Assembly: GCA_025935235.1 (NCBI GenBank)
Contig: JAICVT010000053.1
Coordinates: 1-16,968, forward strand
Direction: 5' to 3'
DNA length: 16,968 nucleotides
Source: Ktedonobacterales bacterium
GTDB lineage: Bacteria; Chloroflexota; Ktedonobacteria; Ktedonobacterales; JADMIN01
Position 1 is the stretch's first letter. Every line of letters begins with the position of its first letter. The notes below the pieces were generated by a model. That model was given only the letters and a program-made list of their open reading frames with translations. It was not told the origin of the DNA and made no database searches. The translations under genes and the position numbers were made by a program. This document shows, piece by piece, positions 7,080 through 13,417 of this stretch.

Positions 7080-7955
7080 TTAGCGCCTGGTCGCGCTCAG
7101 CACATAGGATTCCGAGAAGACCAGGCTCATTCGTCGTGCGCCCATTGGCAGGCGGCTGGCGAGCTTGCGCCCCTGCTCGAACGCCCACATGAACGGCGGC
7201 TCGGCGAATTGCGGGATCAGCGGGTACTGGCAGGTGCCGCGCCAGAAGATCGGCAAGCCATAGATGGCTGGCGCGAGATCGAAGTCGGTGAACCCGGCCT
7301 CTTCCAACACTTGCCGCAGCGCAGCGGGCGAGACATAGCGCTGCCAGAAGCGATCATCCGCTGGCGGCTCAGGTCGGCGCAGCAGGCGCCGCTGGAGCTT
7401 GCCCAGCATCCGCTTGACGCCAGTGGTAAACCACCGCTCGCGTCCCGTGCCGCGATAGACGGAGATCGGCGTCTTGGTGCAGATCACCGCGCGCCCGCCC
7501 GACGGCACATGCGCGGCGACGCGCCGCAGGGTATCCTGCCAGCCATCAATGTATTCGATCACCCGAAAGCTGAAGAAGCCATCGAGGCGGTCCACTGGCT
7601 GGTAGTGCGCGGCGTCGCCATGCACGAAGGTGACATTGGCGTCGTCGCCGACGTAGCGCCGCGCCTGCTCGATCATGTTAGCGGAGATGTCGAGCGCGAT
7701 CACCTCGGCGGCATGCGCCGCGACGACTTTGGTCCAGGTGCCGGGGCCACACCCGATCTCCAGGTAACGCCCCTTCTTCTCTTGTGAGAAGTGAAACTGG
7801 CTCAGCAGCGCCGCCTCGGTCTGGGCGTATTCGAGCCGGGTGAGGCGCGTCTTGAACCAGCGCAATTGCTGGTAGTAGGACGCGGCCTCATCGTAGATCT
7901 CCTGGATGCCCTGGTTGGTATGCTGCTCGACGCTCAGTTTTTGCGCGGATGTCAT
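7080..7955 (-). CDS. SAM-dependent methyltransferase (class I)
   Basis: A 291-aa class I methyltransferase. Motif I is LEIGCGPGTW (65-74). Asp89 in ALDISANMIEQA (87-98) would hold the SAM ribose, and GDAAHYQP (113-120) is motif II. FSFRVIEYIDGWQDTLRRVAAHV (128-150) resembles the UbiE/Methyltransf_11 core. A basic segment (KRMLGKLQRRLLRRP, 181-195) may contact membrane or lipid-linked substrate. The substrate is unknown; glycan or lipid-linked intermediate methylation is inferred from neighbours. The start is uncertain: ATG 7955 has AGGAAGTGAG just upstream and matches the first conserved residues, ATG 7979 has a weaker site, and a GTG at 8003 would extend the frame further. The gene follows the surface-protein stop (8036) closely, so the two are probably co-transcribed. 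It is only distantly similar to the methyltransferase at 241-963. Confidence 0.88.
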   Translation of the reverse strand: MTSAQKLSVEQHTNQGIQEIYDEAASYYQQLRWFKTRLTRLEYAQTEAALLSQFHFSQEKKGRYLEIGCGPGTWTKVVAAHAAEVIALDISANMIEQARRYVGDDANVTFVHGDAAHYQPVDRLDGFFSFRVIEYIDGWQDTLRRVAAHVPSGGRAVICTKTPISVYRGTGRERWFTTGVKRMLGKLQRRLLRRPEPPADDRFWQRYVSPAALRQVLEEAGFTDFDLAPAIYGLPIFWRGTCQYPLIPQFAEPPFMWAFEQGRKLASRLPMGARRMSLVFSESYVLSATRR

Positions 7956-8035
7956 GGTCTGCTCACTTCCTGTGGACATGCCCCTGGCGCCCTGCTCAAC
8001 CACTTCAGCGTAGTCTCCGCCTCGCGGTCAGGATA

Positions 8036-11000
8036 CTACAACAGCGAGAAGTTGAGTGTGGTGGACTTCAGACTGGTCGTTGTCGCTAGCGCGGTCGAGC
8101 TGATGTGGCCCGATGCCGACGCGGTAACCGTATAGGTCGCGTTCTTGTTCGGCTCGATCAGAATGTAGCGGCCGGAGCTGTCGGTGGTGGTCGAGTTCGT
8201 CCCGTCGCTCACTGTCGCCCCAGAGATCGCCGCACCAGTCGAGGCGCTCTTGACCGTGCCAGTGATCGTCGTGACGGCCTGCACCTTGATGTTGGCCCAG
8301 TTGATGAAGGCGTAGGTCGAGCGGAAACCGCCGCCGCCAGAGGTGAGTGACGTCTGGCTGCCGGAGATCTGCCAGCCCGGCTCCGCCGCGCCGTAGGCCC
8401 ACACCTTGCCATACGAGGTTGTGCCGATGGTCAGCAGCTTCGAGTGATACCACTGATTGGTCTGGAAGGCTGGCACGTTGACCTGGCTCAACATGGTCCA
8501 GTTCTCGTTGCTGTTGACCCAGAGCTGGAGCGTGTTGGTCGCGTAGTTGATGGCAAAGTCAATGAAGTTGTGGCCATCCTGGATGCGACCCAGCAGCCGC
8601 GCGCCGTGCTGGAAGGAGTCCTGGCCAAACTGGCTGACGTTGAAGTCGCCAGAGACCAGTTGATCGGTCGTGCTGGGGCCGAACCACTCATCGCGGTCGG
8701 TCGCGGCGGTGTAGGTATCCGCATAGCCGGTGTTGTTCTGGATAGACAGCGTGGCTCCGGGATAGGTTGTGGCGTCGTCGAGGAATGTGCTGCCATCCGT
8801 CGAGGGATTCCACCCGCTCTGGTTGGGCTGGGTGAAGTTATCCATCGTCGTGTTCGCTGGGATGCCAGCCAGCGCGCTGTTGGCCGTGGCAGTCGTGTTG
8901 TTGGTCACCAGCACGCTTGCCACATGATTCTCGTTGTAGCCGCTGGCTGTCACCACCACATCGTAGGTCTTGCCAGCCAGATTTGACAGTGTGAACTGCC
9001 CCAGGCTGTTCGTCGTGGTCGTGGCGCTGGCGGGCACGGTCGAGATGTGCGCGCCGGAGATGGCGGCGCCGGTGGCGGCGTCGGTGATCTTGCCGGTGAT
9101 GTTGCCCGTGCCAAATGGCGTGGCAGTCGGCGTCGGTAGCGGCGTGCTGGTCGCGGTCGGCGTGGCCGTGGGGCCAGGAGTGGCCGTGGGGCCGGGCGTC
9201 GCCGTCGCGCCTGGTGTGGTCGTCGGCGTCGGGGTCGGCGATCCACCGCCGATGGCGGTCACCAATATGTTATCGAAGGCTGACTGGTTGCGCGTCTTCA
9301 GCCCGATGCTGCCGCTGGAGAACGTGCGATCAGTCACGGTGGCGAGCGTCACACCGTTGATGCTGGCGCTGATCGTCGTGCCATTCATCGTCAGCGTCCA
9401 GTTGTACCAGGTGGTCGTGTTATACGCGCTCGTGCCGTTGGCCAGCGTGTTCCAGCTGCCACTTGCCTTGTAGCCCAGATACCACTCGTTGCCGTTCTTG
9501 ACCAGCAGGCCATAGAAGTCGTTGGCATCCTGGTAGCGCCCCTCGATGGAGACCACGCTGGTCCCGTTGGCCGTGCTGCCCGCGCCGGGCTGCACGCTGG
9601 CGGCTAGCGTGTAGTTGGTCCAAGAGGAGGAGCCAGCGAACACGCCATAGAGCGTGCTGGAGCTGGAACTGGTCTGCTCCAGCGCCTGCGAACCGTTGTT
9701 TTGCTGCACCGACCATGTCGTGCCAGTCTCAACCGTCCAGCCCGGCGGGAACGAGCCGATGGTATCGGAATCGAAGTTGTCGCTGAAGAGCGTGCCGGGA
9801 TTCGGCGTCGGCGTCGGCGTAGGAGGCGTGGTCGCGGTCGGCGTCGGCGCAGTGGTCGCCGTCGGCGTCGGCGGGATCGGCGTGGCCGTCGCGGTCGCCG
9901 TAGCTGTCGGGGCAGGCGTTGGCGTCGCAGGAACCGTGGTCGCGGTTGGCGTCGGCAGCACACTCGTCGCCGTCGGCGTCGGCCCGATGACCGTGGCTGT
10001 CGGCGTCGGCGGTACGCTCGTCGCGGTCGGCGTCGCTGGGATTGGCGTGTCGGTGGGCGTTGCTGCTGGTGTCGCGGTAGCCGTCGCCGTCGGCGCTGGT
10101 GTCGCGGTAGCCGTCGCCGTCGGCGCTGGTGTCGCGGTAGCCGTCGGACTCAGCGTTGGCGTGGGTGTCACTGACAGCGTGGTCGTCACCGAGATGTTAT
10201 CGAACGACGACTGGTTGCGCGTCTTCAGTCCGATGCTGCCGCTGGAGAATGTGTTGTCGGTCACGGTAGCGAGCGTCACGCCGTTGATGCTGGCGCTGAT
10301 CGTCGTGCCGACGTTCGAGAGCGTCCAGGTATACCAGGTGGTCGTGCTGTAGGCGCTCGTGCCGTTGGCCAGCGTACTCCAGTTCCCGTTCTGTTTGTAG
10401 CCCAGATACCACTCGCTGCCGTTCTTGACCAGCAGACTGTAGAAGTCGTTGGCGTCCTGGTAGCGGGTCTCAATGGCGACGACGCTCGTGCCGTTAACAT
10501 CACTGCCCGCACCCGGCATCACACTGGCGCTCAGCGTGTAGTCCGTCCAGGTGGAGGAGCCAGCGTAGACGCCGTAGAGTGTGCTGTTGCTGGCGCTGGT
10601 CTGCTCCAGCGCCTGCGTGCCATTCTGCTGCACCGACCACGAGGAGCCAGTCTCGACATTCCAGCCCGCCGGGAACGAGCCGATGGCATCCGACTCGAAA
10701 TCATCGCTGTAGAGTGTCGAGGTCGTCAGCGCGCCCGCTAGCAGCGCCTGATTGCTGGCGCGCGCCTGCGGCGGTATCGTCACCAGCATCATGCAGGTAG
10801 CGACCGCCAGCGCGACCACCGCCAGCGCGATGCGCGGCGTATTCCTGAAGATCACTTCGCGCCGCATCCGCAGCAGAACCAGCCCGCCGCAGAGCGTGAG
10901 GAACAGCAGCACGAACAGCGCGCCGCCCATCCAGGGCGCCCAGGCGCTCCAGTCTGCCGCGCGCGACACGCTGGTGGCGGCGGATGATGCCTGCGCCAGC

Positions 11001-11572
11001 GATGTATCCACTGGCGGGAGCGCCGCGGCTGACGAGCCAGAGGCGGCCAGCACAGCGAACTTAATGGGGCAGACAGTGGTAGTCGAGAACGTCGGCGAAT
11101 CACCAGCCGCAGCATAGATGAGATAAGAACCAGGAGCAACAGTCTGATTGATCGTCTGGGGCGCGCCGCTACCTGTCGTCTCGTCGCCGACCGCGTGGAA
11201 GGCGACCACGCCCGGCACGGACACTTTGGCGGTCCAGGCGCCGTCGCTGGCCACCTTCAGCACTTGCAGCGTCACTGGCCGCAGGCGATGGCTCGGATCA
11301 ACCAGATAGACGCCAACCGACGAGCCAGCGGGCCACGCGCTGCCCCGCACCGTGAACGGCGACCCAGCGGCACCGCTGGTGGGCGCCACGCTGAACTTGG
11401 CGGCGCAGGCGGCTCCTGATTGGTTGGCCTGCGTGGAGCGGGTGGGCGCCGCGCCGTGTGGCCCCGACAGGATGCCAGTGGCAAACAAGATAATCGCCAG
11501 AATCAGGACAGCGGCGGCGGCCAATGCGGGCGCCAGCCACCGGAGGATGTGATGGCCGTCACGCATTCTCAT
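8036..11572 (-). CDS. Large membrane-anchored multidomain surface protein
   Basis: 1178 aa. In order: a short basic N-terminus and TM1 (13-36); an Ig-like/IPT-style region (58-175) with Cys56 and Cys168 as a possible disulfide; TM2 (215-235); a positive loop RMRREVIFRNTPR (235-247); a second hydrophobic segment (248-266) ending in ARA/S (270-273), which looks like a signal-peptidase site; a Trp/Tyr-rich beta-sandwich (286-465) resembling LamG/concanavalin-like modules; a Pro/Thr/Ala linker (467-593); a near-copy of the sandwich (594-774); a second PT linker (777-820); a carboxypeptidase-regulatory-like repeat (825-903); a third, diverged sandwich (906-1101); and a final carboxypeptidase-regulatory-like repeat (1103-1178). 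There is no LPXTG or SLH motif, so anchoring is by the N-terminal helices. The architecture suggests carbohydrate or matrix binding outside the cell. AGGGAG at 11581-11586 lies 8 nt before ATG 11572. Confidence 0.88.
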   Translation of the reverse strand: MRMRDGHHILRWLAPALAAAAVLILAIILFATGILSGPHGAAPTRSTQANQSGAACAAKFSVAPTSGAAGSPFTVRGSAWPAGSSVGVYLVDPSHRLRPVTLQVLKVASDGAWTAKVSVPGVVAFHAVGDETTGSGAPQTINQTVAPGSYLIYAAAGDSPTFSTTTVCPIKFAVLAASGSSAAALPPVDTSLAQASSAATSVSRAADWSAWAPWMGGALFVLLFLTLCGGLVLLRMRREVIFRNTPRIALAVVALAVATCMMLVTIPPQARASNQALLAGALTTSTLYSDDFESDAIGSFPAGWNVETGSSWSVQQNGTQALEQTSASNSTLYGVYAGSSTWTDYTLSASVMPGAGSDVNGTSVVAIETRYQDANDFYSLLVKNGSEWYLGYKQNGNWSTLANGTSAYSTTTWYTWTLSNVGTTISASINGVTLATVTDNTFSSGSIGLKTRNQSSFDNISVTTTLSVTPTPTLSPTATATPAPTATATATPAPTATATATPAATPTDTPIPATPTATSVPPTPTATVIGPTPTATSVLPTPTATTVPATPTPAPTATATATATPIPPTPTATTAPTPTATTPPTPTPTPNPGTLFSDNFDSDTIGSFPPGWTVETGTTWSVQQNNGSQALEQTSSSSSTLYGVFAGSSSWTNYTLAASVQPGAGSTANGTSVVSIEGRYQDANDFYGLLVKNGNEWYLGYKASGSWNTLANGTSAYNTTTWYNWTLTMNGTTISASINGVTLATVTDRTFSSGSIGLKTRNQSAFDNILVTAIGGGSPTPTPTTTPGATATPGPTATPGPTATPTATSTPLPTPTATPFGTGNITGKITDAATGAAISGAHISTVPASATTTTNSLGQFTLSNLAGKTYDVVVTASGYNENHVASVLVTNNTTATANSALAGIPANTTMDNFTQPNQSGWNPSTDGSTFLDDATTYPGATLSIQNNTGYADTYTAATDRDEWFGPSTTDQLVSGDFNVSQFGQDSFQHGARLLGRIQDGHNFIDFAINYATNTLQLWVNSNENWTMLSQVNVPAFQTNQWYHSKLLTIGTTSYGKVWAYGAAEPGWQISGSQTSLTSGGGGFRSTYAFINWANIKVQAVTTITGTVKSASTGAAISGATVSDGTNSTTTDSSGRYILIEPNKNATYTVTASASGHISSTALATTTSLKSTTLNFSLL
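9251..9793 (-). repeat. Duplicated sandwich module, copy 2
   Basis: Encodes residues 594-774 of the surface protein. It is a close copy of 10178-10717, offset by 927 bp (309 codons), with no gap over most of its length. Blocks of about 20 nt are identical (for example from 9282 and from 10209). Most differences are silent, so this is a recent duplication or a pair kept alike by gene conversion. Confidence 0.9.
10065..10146 (-). repeat. 30-bp tandem repeat in PT-rich linker
   Basis: A perfect 30-bp unit (10071-10100 and 10101-10130) with partial copies on both sides, about 2.7 copies in all. It encodes ten-residue steps of Thr/Ala/Pro (TATATPAPTA) in the first linker of the surface protein. 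Being a multiple of three, the copy number can change by slippage without breaking the frame. The rest of the linker (9794-10174) is a looser form of the same repeat. Confidence 0.9.
10178..10717 (-). repeat. Duplicated sandwich module, copy 1
   Basis: Encodes residues 286-465 of the surface protein, starting TLYSDDFESDAIGSFP and ending near SFDNISVTT. It is paired with the copy at 9251-9793. Conserved features of both are SFP.GW, SWSVQQN, RYQDANDFY, EWYLGYK and the closing SGSIGLKTRNQS. This repeated motif set is what one would use to build a family profile. Confidence 0.9.
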
Positions 11573-11685
11573 TGCGCCATCTCCCTTTGTTGTTTCAGTC
11601 TTGGCGCGCTCGCCGCGTCAGCAGGTAGAACGTTCAGCGTGAGAAAATAGAGCGCCGCGCTCGCGCGCAGCGAGGTTGTTGCCAT
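11569..11685 (-). CDS. Possible 38-aa ORF upstream of the surface protein
   Basis: A short frame in the 140-bp gap between the GT9 gene and the surface protein. It encodes 38 residues starting MATTSLRASAALYFLTLN and ending REMAQ, with a mildly hydrophobic middle. Its TGA overlaps the surface-protein ATG as ATGA, so translation could be coupled. GGAA lies about 8 nt before ATG 11685, a weak ribosome site. Third-position GC is lower than in neighbouring genes. I do not recognise it; it could be a leader peptide, a small protein, or chance. Confidence 0.35.
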   Translation of the reverse strand: MATTSLRASAALYFLTLNVLPADAASAPRLKQQREMAQ

Positions 11686-11712
11686 AGGTAGTTTCCAGTT
11701 TGTTTCGGCGTG

Positions 11713-12894
11713 TCAGACGCGAATAGACGAGGCCGGATCGGCCTGTAGCCAGCGCTCCACTTCACGCATCACTCGTTCGCGGCGAATGAGTGATAGCCCT
11801 CCGATGCCGATACACTCCGCGCGATGGCATTGACTCAATTTGCCCCACACGTTGTAGGGGCACCAGCTCTCTTTGGCAGTCGAATCGTCGCAGCCCCGCA
11901 CGATCGTCATCGGCTCGCTCGCCAGCGGCGCCGTCCAAACGGGATTCTCGTAGCCGACCAGATTCACAACCGGCGTCCGCACGGCCAGCGCGATCTGCGA
12001 CGCCGCGCTGTTGACGCACACCAGACAGGTCAACTGCTGGATGAGCGCCGCGAACTGCATGATGCTGGTCTTGCCGGTCGCGTTGATGACGCGCGCGTCT
12101 TTGACCATCATGCCGTCAGTAATGGCCCTGGCCCAGTCATCTTCATCGGCGCTGCCCGTGATGACCAGCCGCGCGTGATGGCGCGTGACCAACTCATCAG
12201 CCACCGCGCTCCACTCGGCCGCGTCCCACTGCTGGCAGGTCCAGTGCGAGCCGGGATGCAGCCCAATCAGCAATTCGCCGTCGGTTACACCCTCAGCGGC
12301 CAGCAGATCGCGCGCGGCGCGTGTATCCTCTTCCGACGGCTCCAGCGCGAGACCGGTTCCCATCGTGGTGACGCCGACCGCTTCGAGCACGCGCCGATTC
12401 TCCTCGCGGAAGGAGACGCGCGTCGTCAGTGGTCGCGCCAGCCGGTTGAGAGTCGGCAGCCGCTCGCCGTCATCGAATCCGGCGCGGATGCGCGCGCCAG
12501 AGACCCACGCCAGGCGCGAGAGGAAGCGTGTCTGCGCGTGCAGCACCAGCGCCATGTCATAGCGACCATAGAGCTGCGGCGCCAGACGCAGCAGGCGAGC
12601 GAGTTGCTCCAGCTTGCCGCGTCGCGTCCCCTTGTGCTTGAAATCCTGGATGATGAGGACCTTGTCCACATCCGGGCAGCGCTCGAACATCTCGCGCACA
12701 TACTCGACGGCGAAGACGGTGATGTGGGCCGCCGGATAGGTCTCGCGGAGCGCGTGCAGCGCGGCGAACGAGGGCAGCACATCGGCGATGTGGCCGTAGG
12801 CCATCACCATGATGCGCCTGATCTCGCCATGCGGCTTCGGCGTGGCTGTCAGAGTAGCGTTCGATTCAGAGGCGCCCAGCATCGTCTGTTTCAC
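11713..12894 (-). CDS. Glycosyltransferase family 9 (heptosyltransferase-like, GT-B)
   Basis: A 393-aa GT9-family protein. The N-terminal AYGHIADVLPSFAALHALRETYP (32-54) matches the family's GxxGDxLxxxPxxxALxxxxP start, keeping Asp38, the expected catalytic base position. The donor-side GLHPGSHW (211-218) and the strand VINATGKTSIMQFAALIQ (269-286) are also typical. The usual DSGxxHxA segment reads NSAASQIA (295-302), so the His is missing. Four cysteines (335, 345, 356, 361) form the Cys-rich stretch often seen in this family. GT9 enzymes add heptose in LPS core synthesis, but no LPS gene is present here, so the donor is open. GTG 12894 is chosen because GGGGA (12901-12905) is 6 nt upstream. 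ATG 12882 is possible, and GTG 12933 lacks a ribosome site. Confidence 0.88.
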   Translation of the reverse strand: MKQTMLGASESNATLTATPKPHGEIRRIMVMAYGHIADVLPSFAALHALRETYPAAHITVFAVEYVREMFERCPDVDKVLIIQDFKHKGTRRGKLEQLARLLRLAPQLYGRYDMALVLHAQTRFLSRLAWVSGARIRAGFDDGERLPTLNRLARPLTTRVSFREENRRVLEAVGVTTMGTGLALEPSEEDTRAARDLLAAEGVTDGELLIGLHPGSHWTCQQWDAAEWSAVADELVTRHHARLVITGSADEDDWARAITDGMMVKDARVINATGKTSIMQFAALIQQLTCLVCVNSAASQIALAVRTPVVNLVGYENPVWTAPLASEPMTIVRGCDDSTAKESWCPYNVWGKLSQCHRAECIGIGGLSLIRRERVMREVERWLQADPASSIRV

Positions 12895-13136
12895 GCGAAT
12901 TCCCCACTGGCGCGCGTCTGGCGAGCGCGCCACCCATGTCGCCGCATGTCCTGGTCAATCTCAAGCAATCGTCGGAGTCGCTGAGCCTCGTCGCGCGCAG
13001 GCGCGCGTCGCTGGCGTGGTTGAGGCAAGCAGCGCGAGGGTTCATCGCCGCATCGCGCTTCTCCCCACTGGCTCCCCCACTCCACCGCCGTGATGCTGGC
13101 CTGGCGCAGGCCGATTGCGCGGATCTCCTCGAACAA
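12891..13136 (-). CDS. Possible 81-aa hypothetical protein before GT9
   Basis: An 81-codon frame from TTG 13136 to a TGA that overlaps the GT9 GTG start by 4 nt (GTGA). Third positions are strongly G/C, nearly all in the first 25 codons, which argues for coding. The beginning, FEEIRAIGLRQASITAVEWG, looks protein-like; the rest is rich in Arg, Gln and Cys/Asp. The ribosome site is weak (AAGG, 4 nt from the TTG), and a GTG at 13085 is another start. I recognise no family. It could be the small first gene of the GT9 operon or a remnant of a longer gene. Confidence 0.35.
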   Translation of the reverse strand: MFEEIRAIGLRQASITAVEWGSQWGEARCGDEPSRCLPQPRQRRAPARDEAQRLRRLLEIDQDMRRHGWRARQTRASGEFA

Positions 13137-13275
13137 GCCGCCTTGTGACGGAGCGACCCCAGACTACCTCACCAATAGTCTAGCCCGCGCCCGTTCACGT
13201 CGGGTGTCAAACGCGGTACAGAGCAGGTGTAGCGACCGCTAAACCCGGTAAAATCGGCCTGTACGCTGTCCGCCC

Positions 13276-13319
13276 AGTATACTACACATACAAACGTGAC
13301 CGGGCCTGAGCCGGTCACG
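13276..13319. promoter_or_regulatory. Palindromic -10-like box and 9-bp dyad in divergent region
   Basis: AGTATACT (13276-13283) is a perfect 8-bp palindrome and contains TATACT, one base from a sigma-70-type -10, on both strands. No good -35 was found at 17 bp. Just beyond it CGTGACCGG (13295-13303) and CCGGTCACG (13311-13319) form a perfect 9-bp dyad around 7 nt. No T-run follows. The position between divergent genes suggests an operator or leader hairpin controlling one or both. Confidence 0.45.
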
Positions 13320-13355
13320 CTGGGCGCCGCTCTGGGCGAGGCGCGCGCAGGCGCT

Positions 13356-13373
13356 TGGGAGATCCCATATGAT
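13356..13373 (+). promoter_or_regulatory. Probable -10 with adjacent TGGGA/TCCCA dyad
   Basis: TATGAT (13368-13373) is one base from the -10 consensus and lies about 45 bp before the start codon of the plus-strand gene. Immediately upstream TGGGA (13356-13360) and TCCCA (13363-13367) form a dyad with 2-bp spacing, placed where a repressor or activator could touch RNA polymerase. The -35 region is not recognisable. Confidence 0.4.
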
Positions 13374-13417
13374 AGAGTTCGAGACGTGCGGCGCCGTGAC
13401 AACGCTACAGGAGACGT

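Noticed and set aside
10065..10146. CRISPR-like array of 30-bp repeats
   Set aside because: The repeats are head to tail with no unique spacers and lie in frame inside a coding linker.
9654..10352. Val/Gly-rich plus-strand frame
   Set aside because: It is the antisense reading of the Pro/Thr/Ala linker; the regular VGVG pattern follows from the repeat.
8036..11572. About 29 N-x-S/T sequons as proof of N-glycosylation
   Set aside because: The protein is so rich in Asn, Ser and Thr that roughly this number is expected by chance, and no oligosaccharyltransferase gene is in the window.
11650..11662. GAGCG/CGCTC hairpin in the gap before the surface protein
   Set aside because: Only 5 bp in very GC-rich DNA and lying inside the possible 38-aa ORF; not beyond chance.
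11824..12984. 386-codon plus-strand frame opposite GT9
   Set aside because: It is antisense to a gene with clear GT9 motifs, and its translation is His/Arg/Gln-rich without family features.
13204..13209. Perfect TTGACA on the minus strand as a GT9-operon promoter
   Set aside because: The nearest -10-like hexamer (TAGACT) is 22 bp away, outside the usual 16-18 bp spacing.
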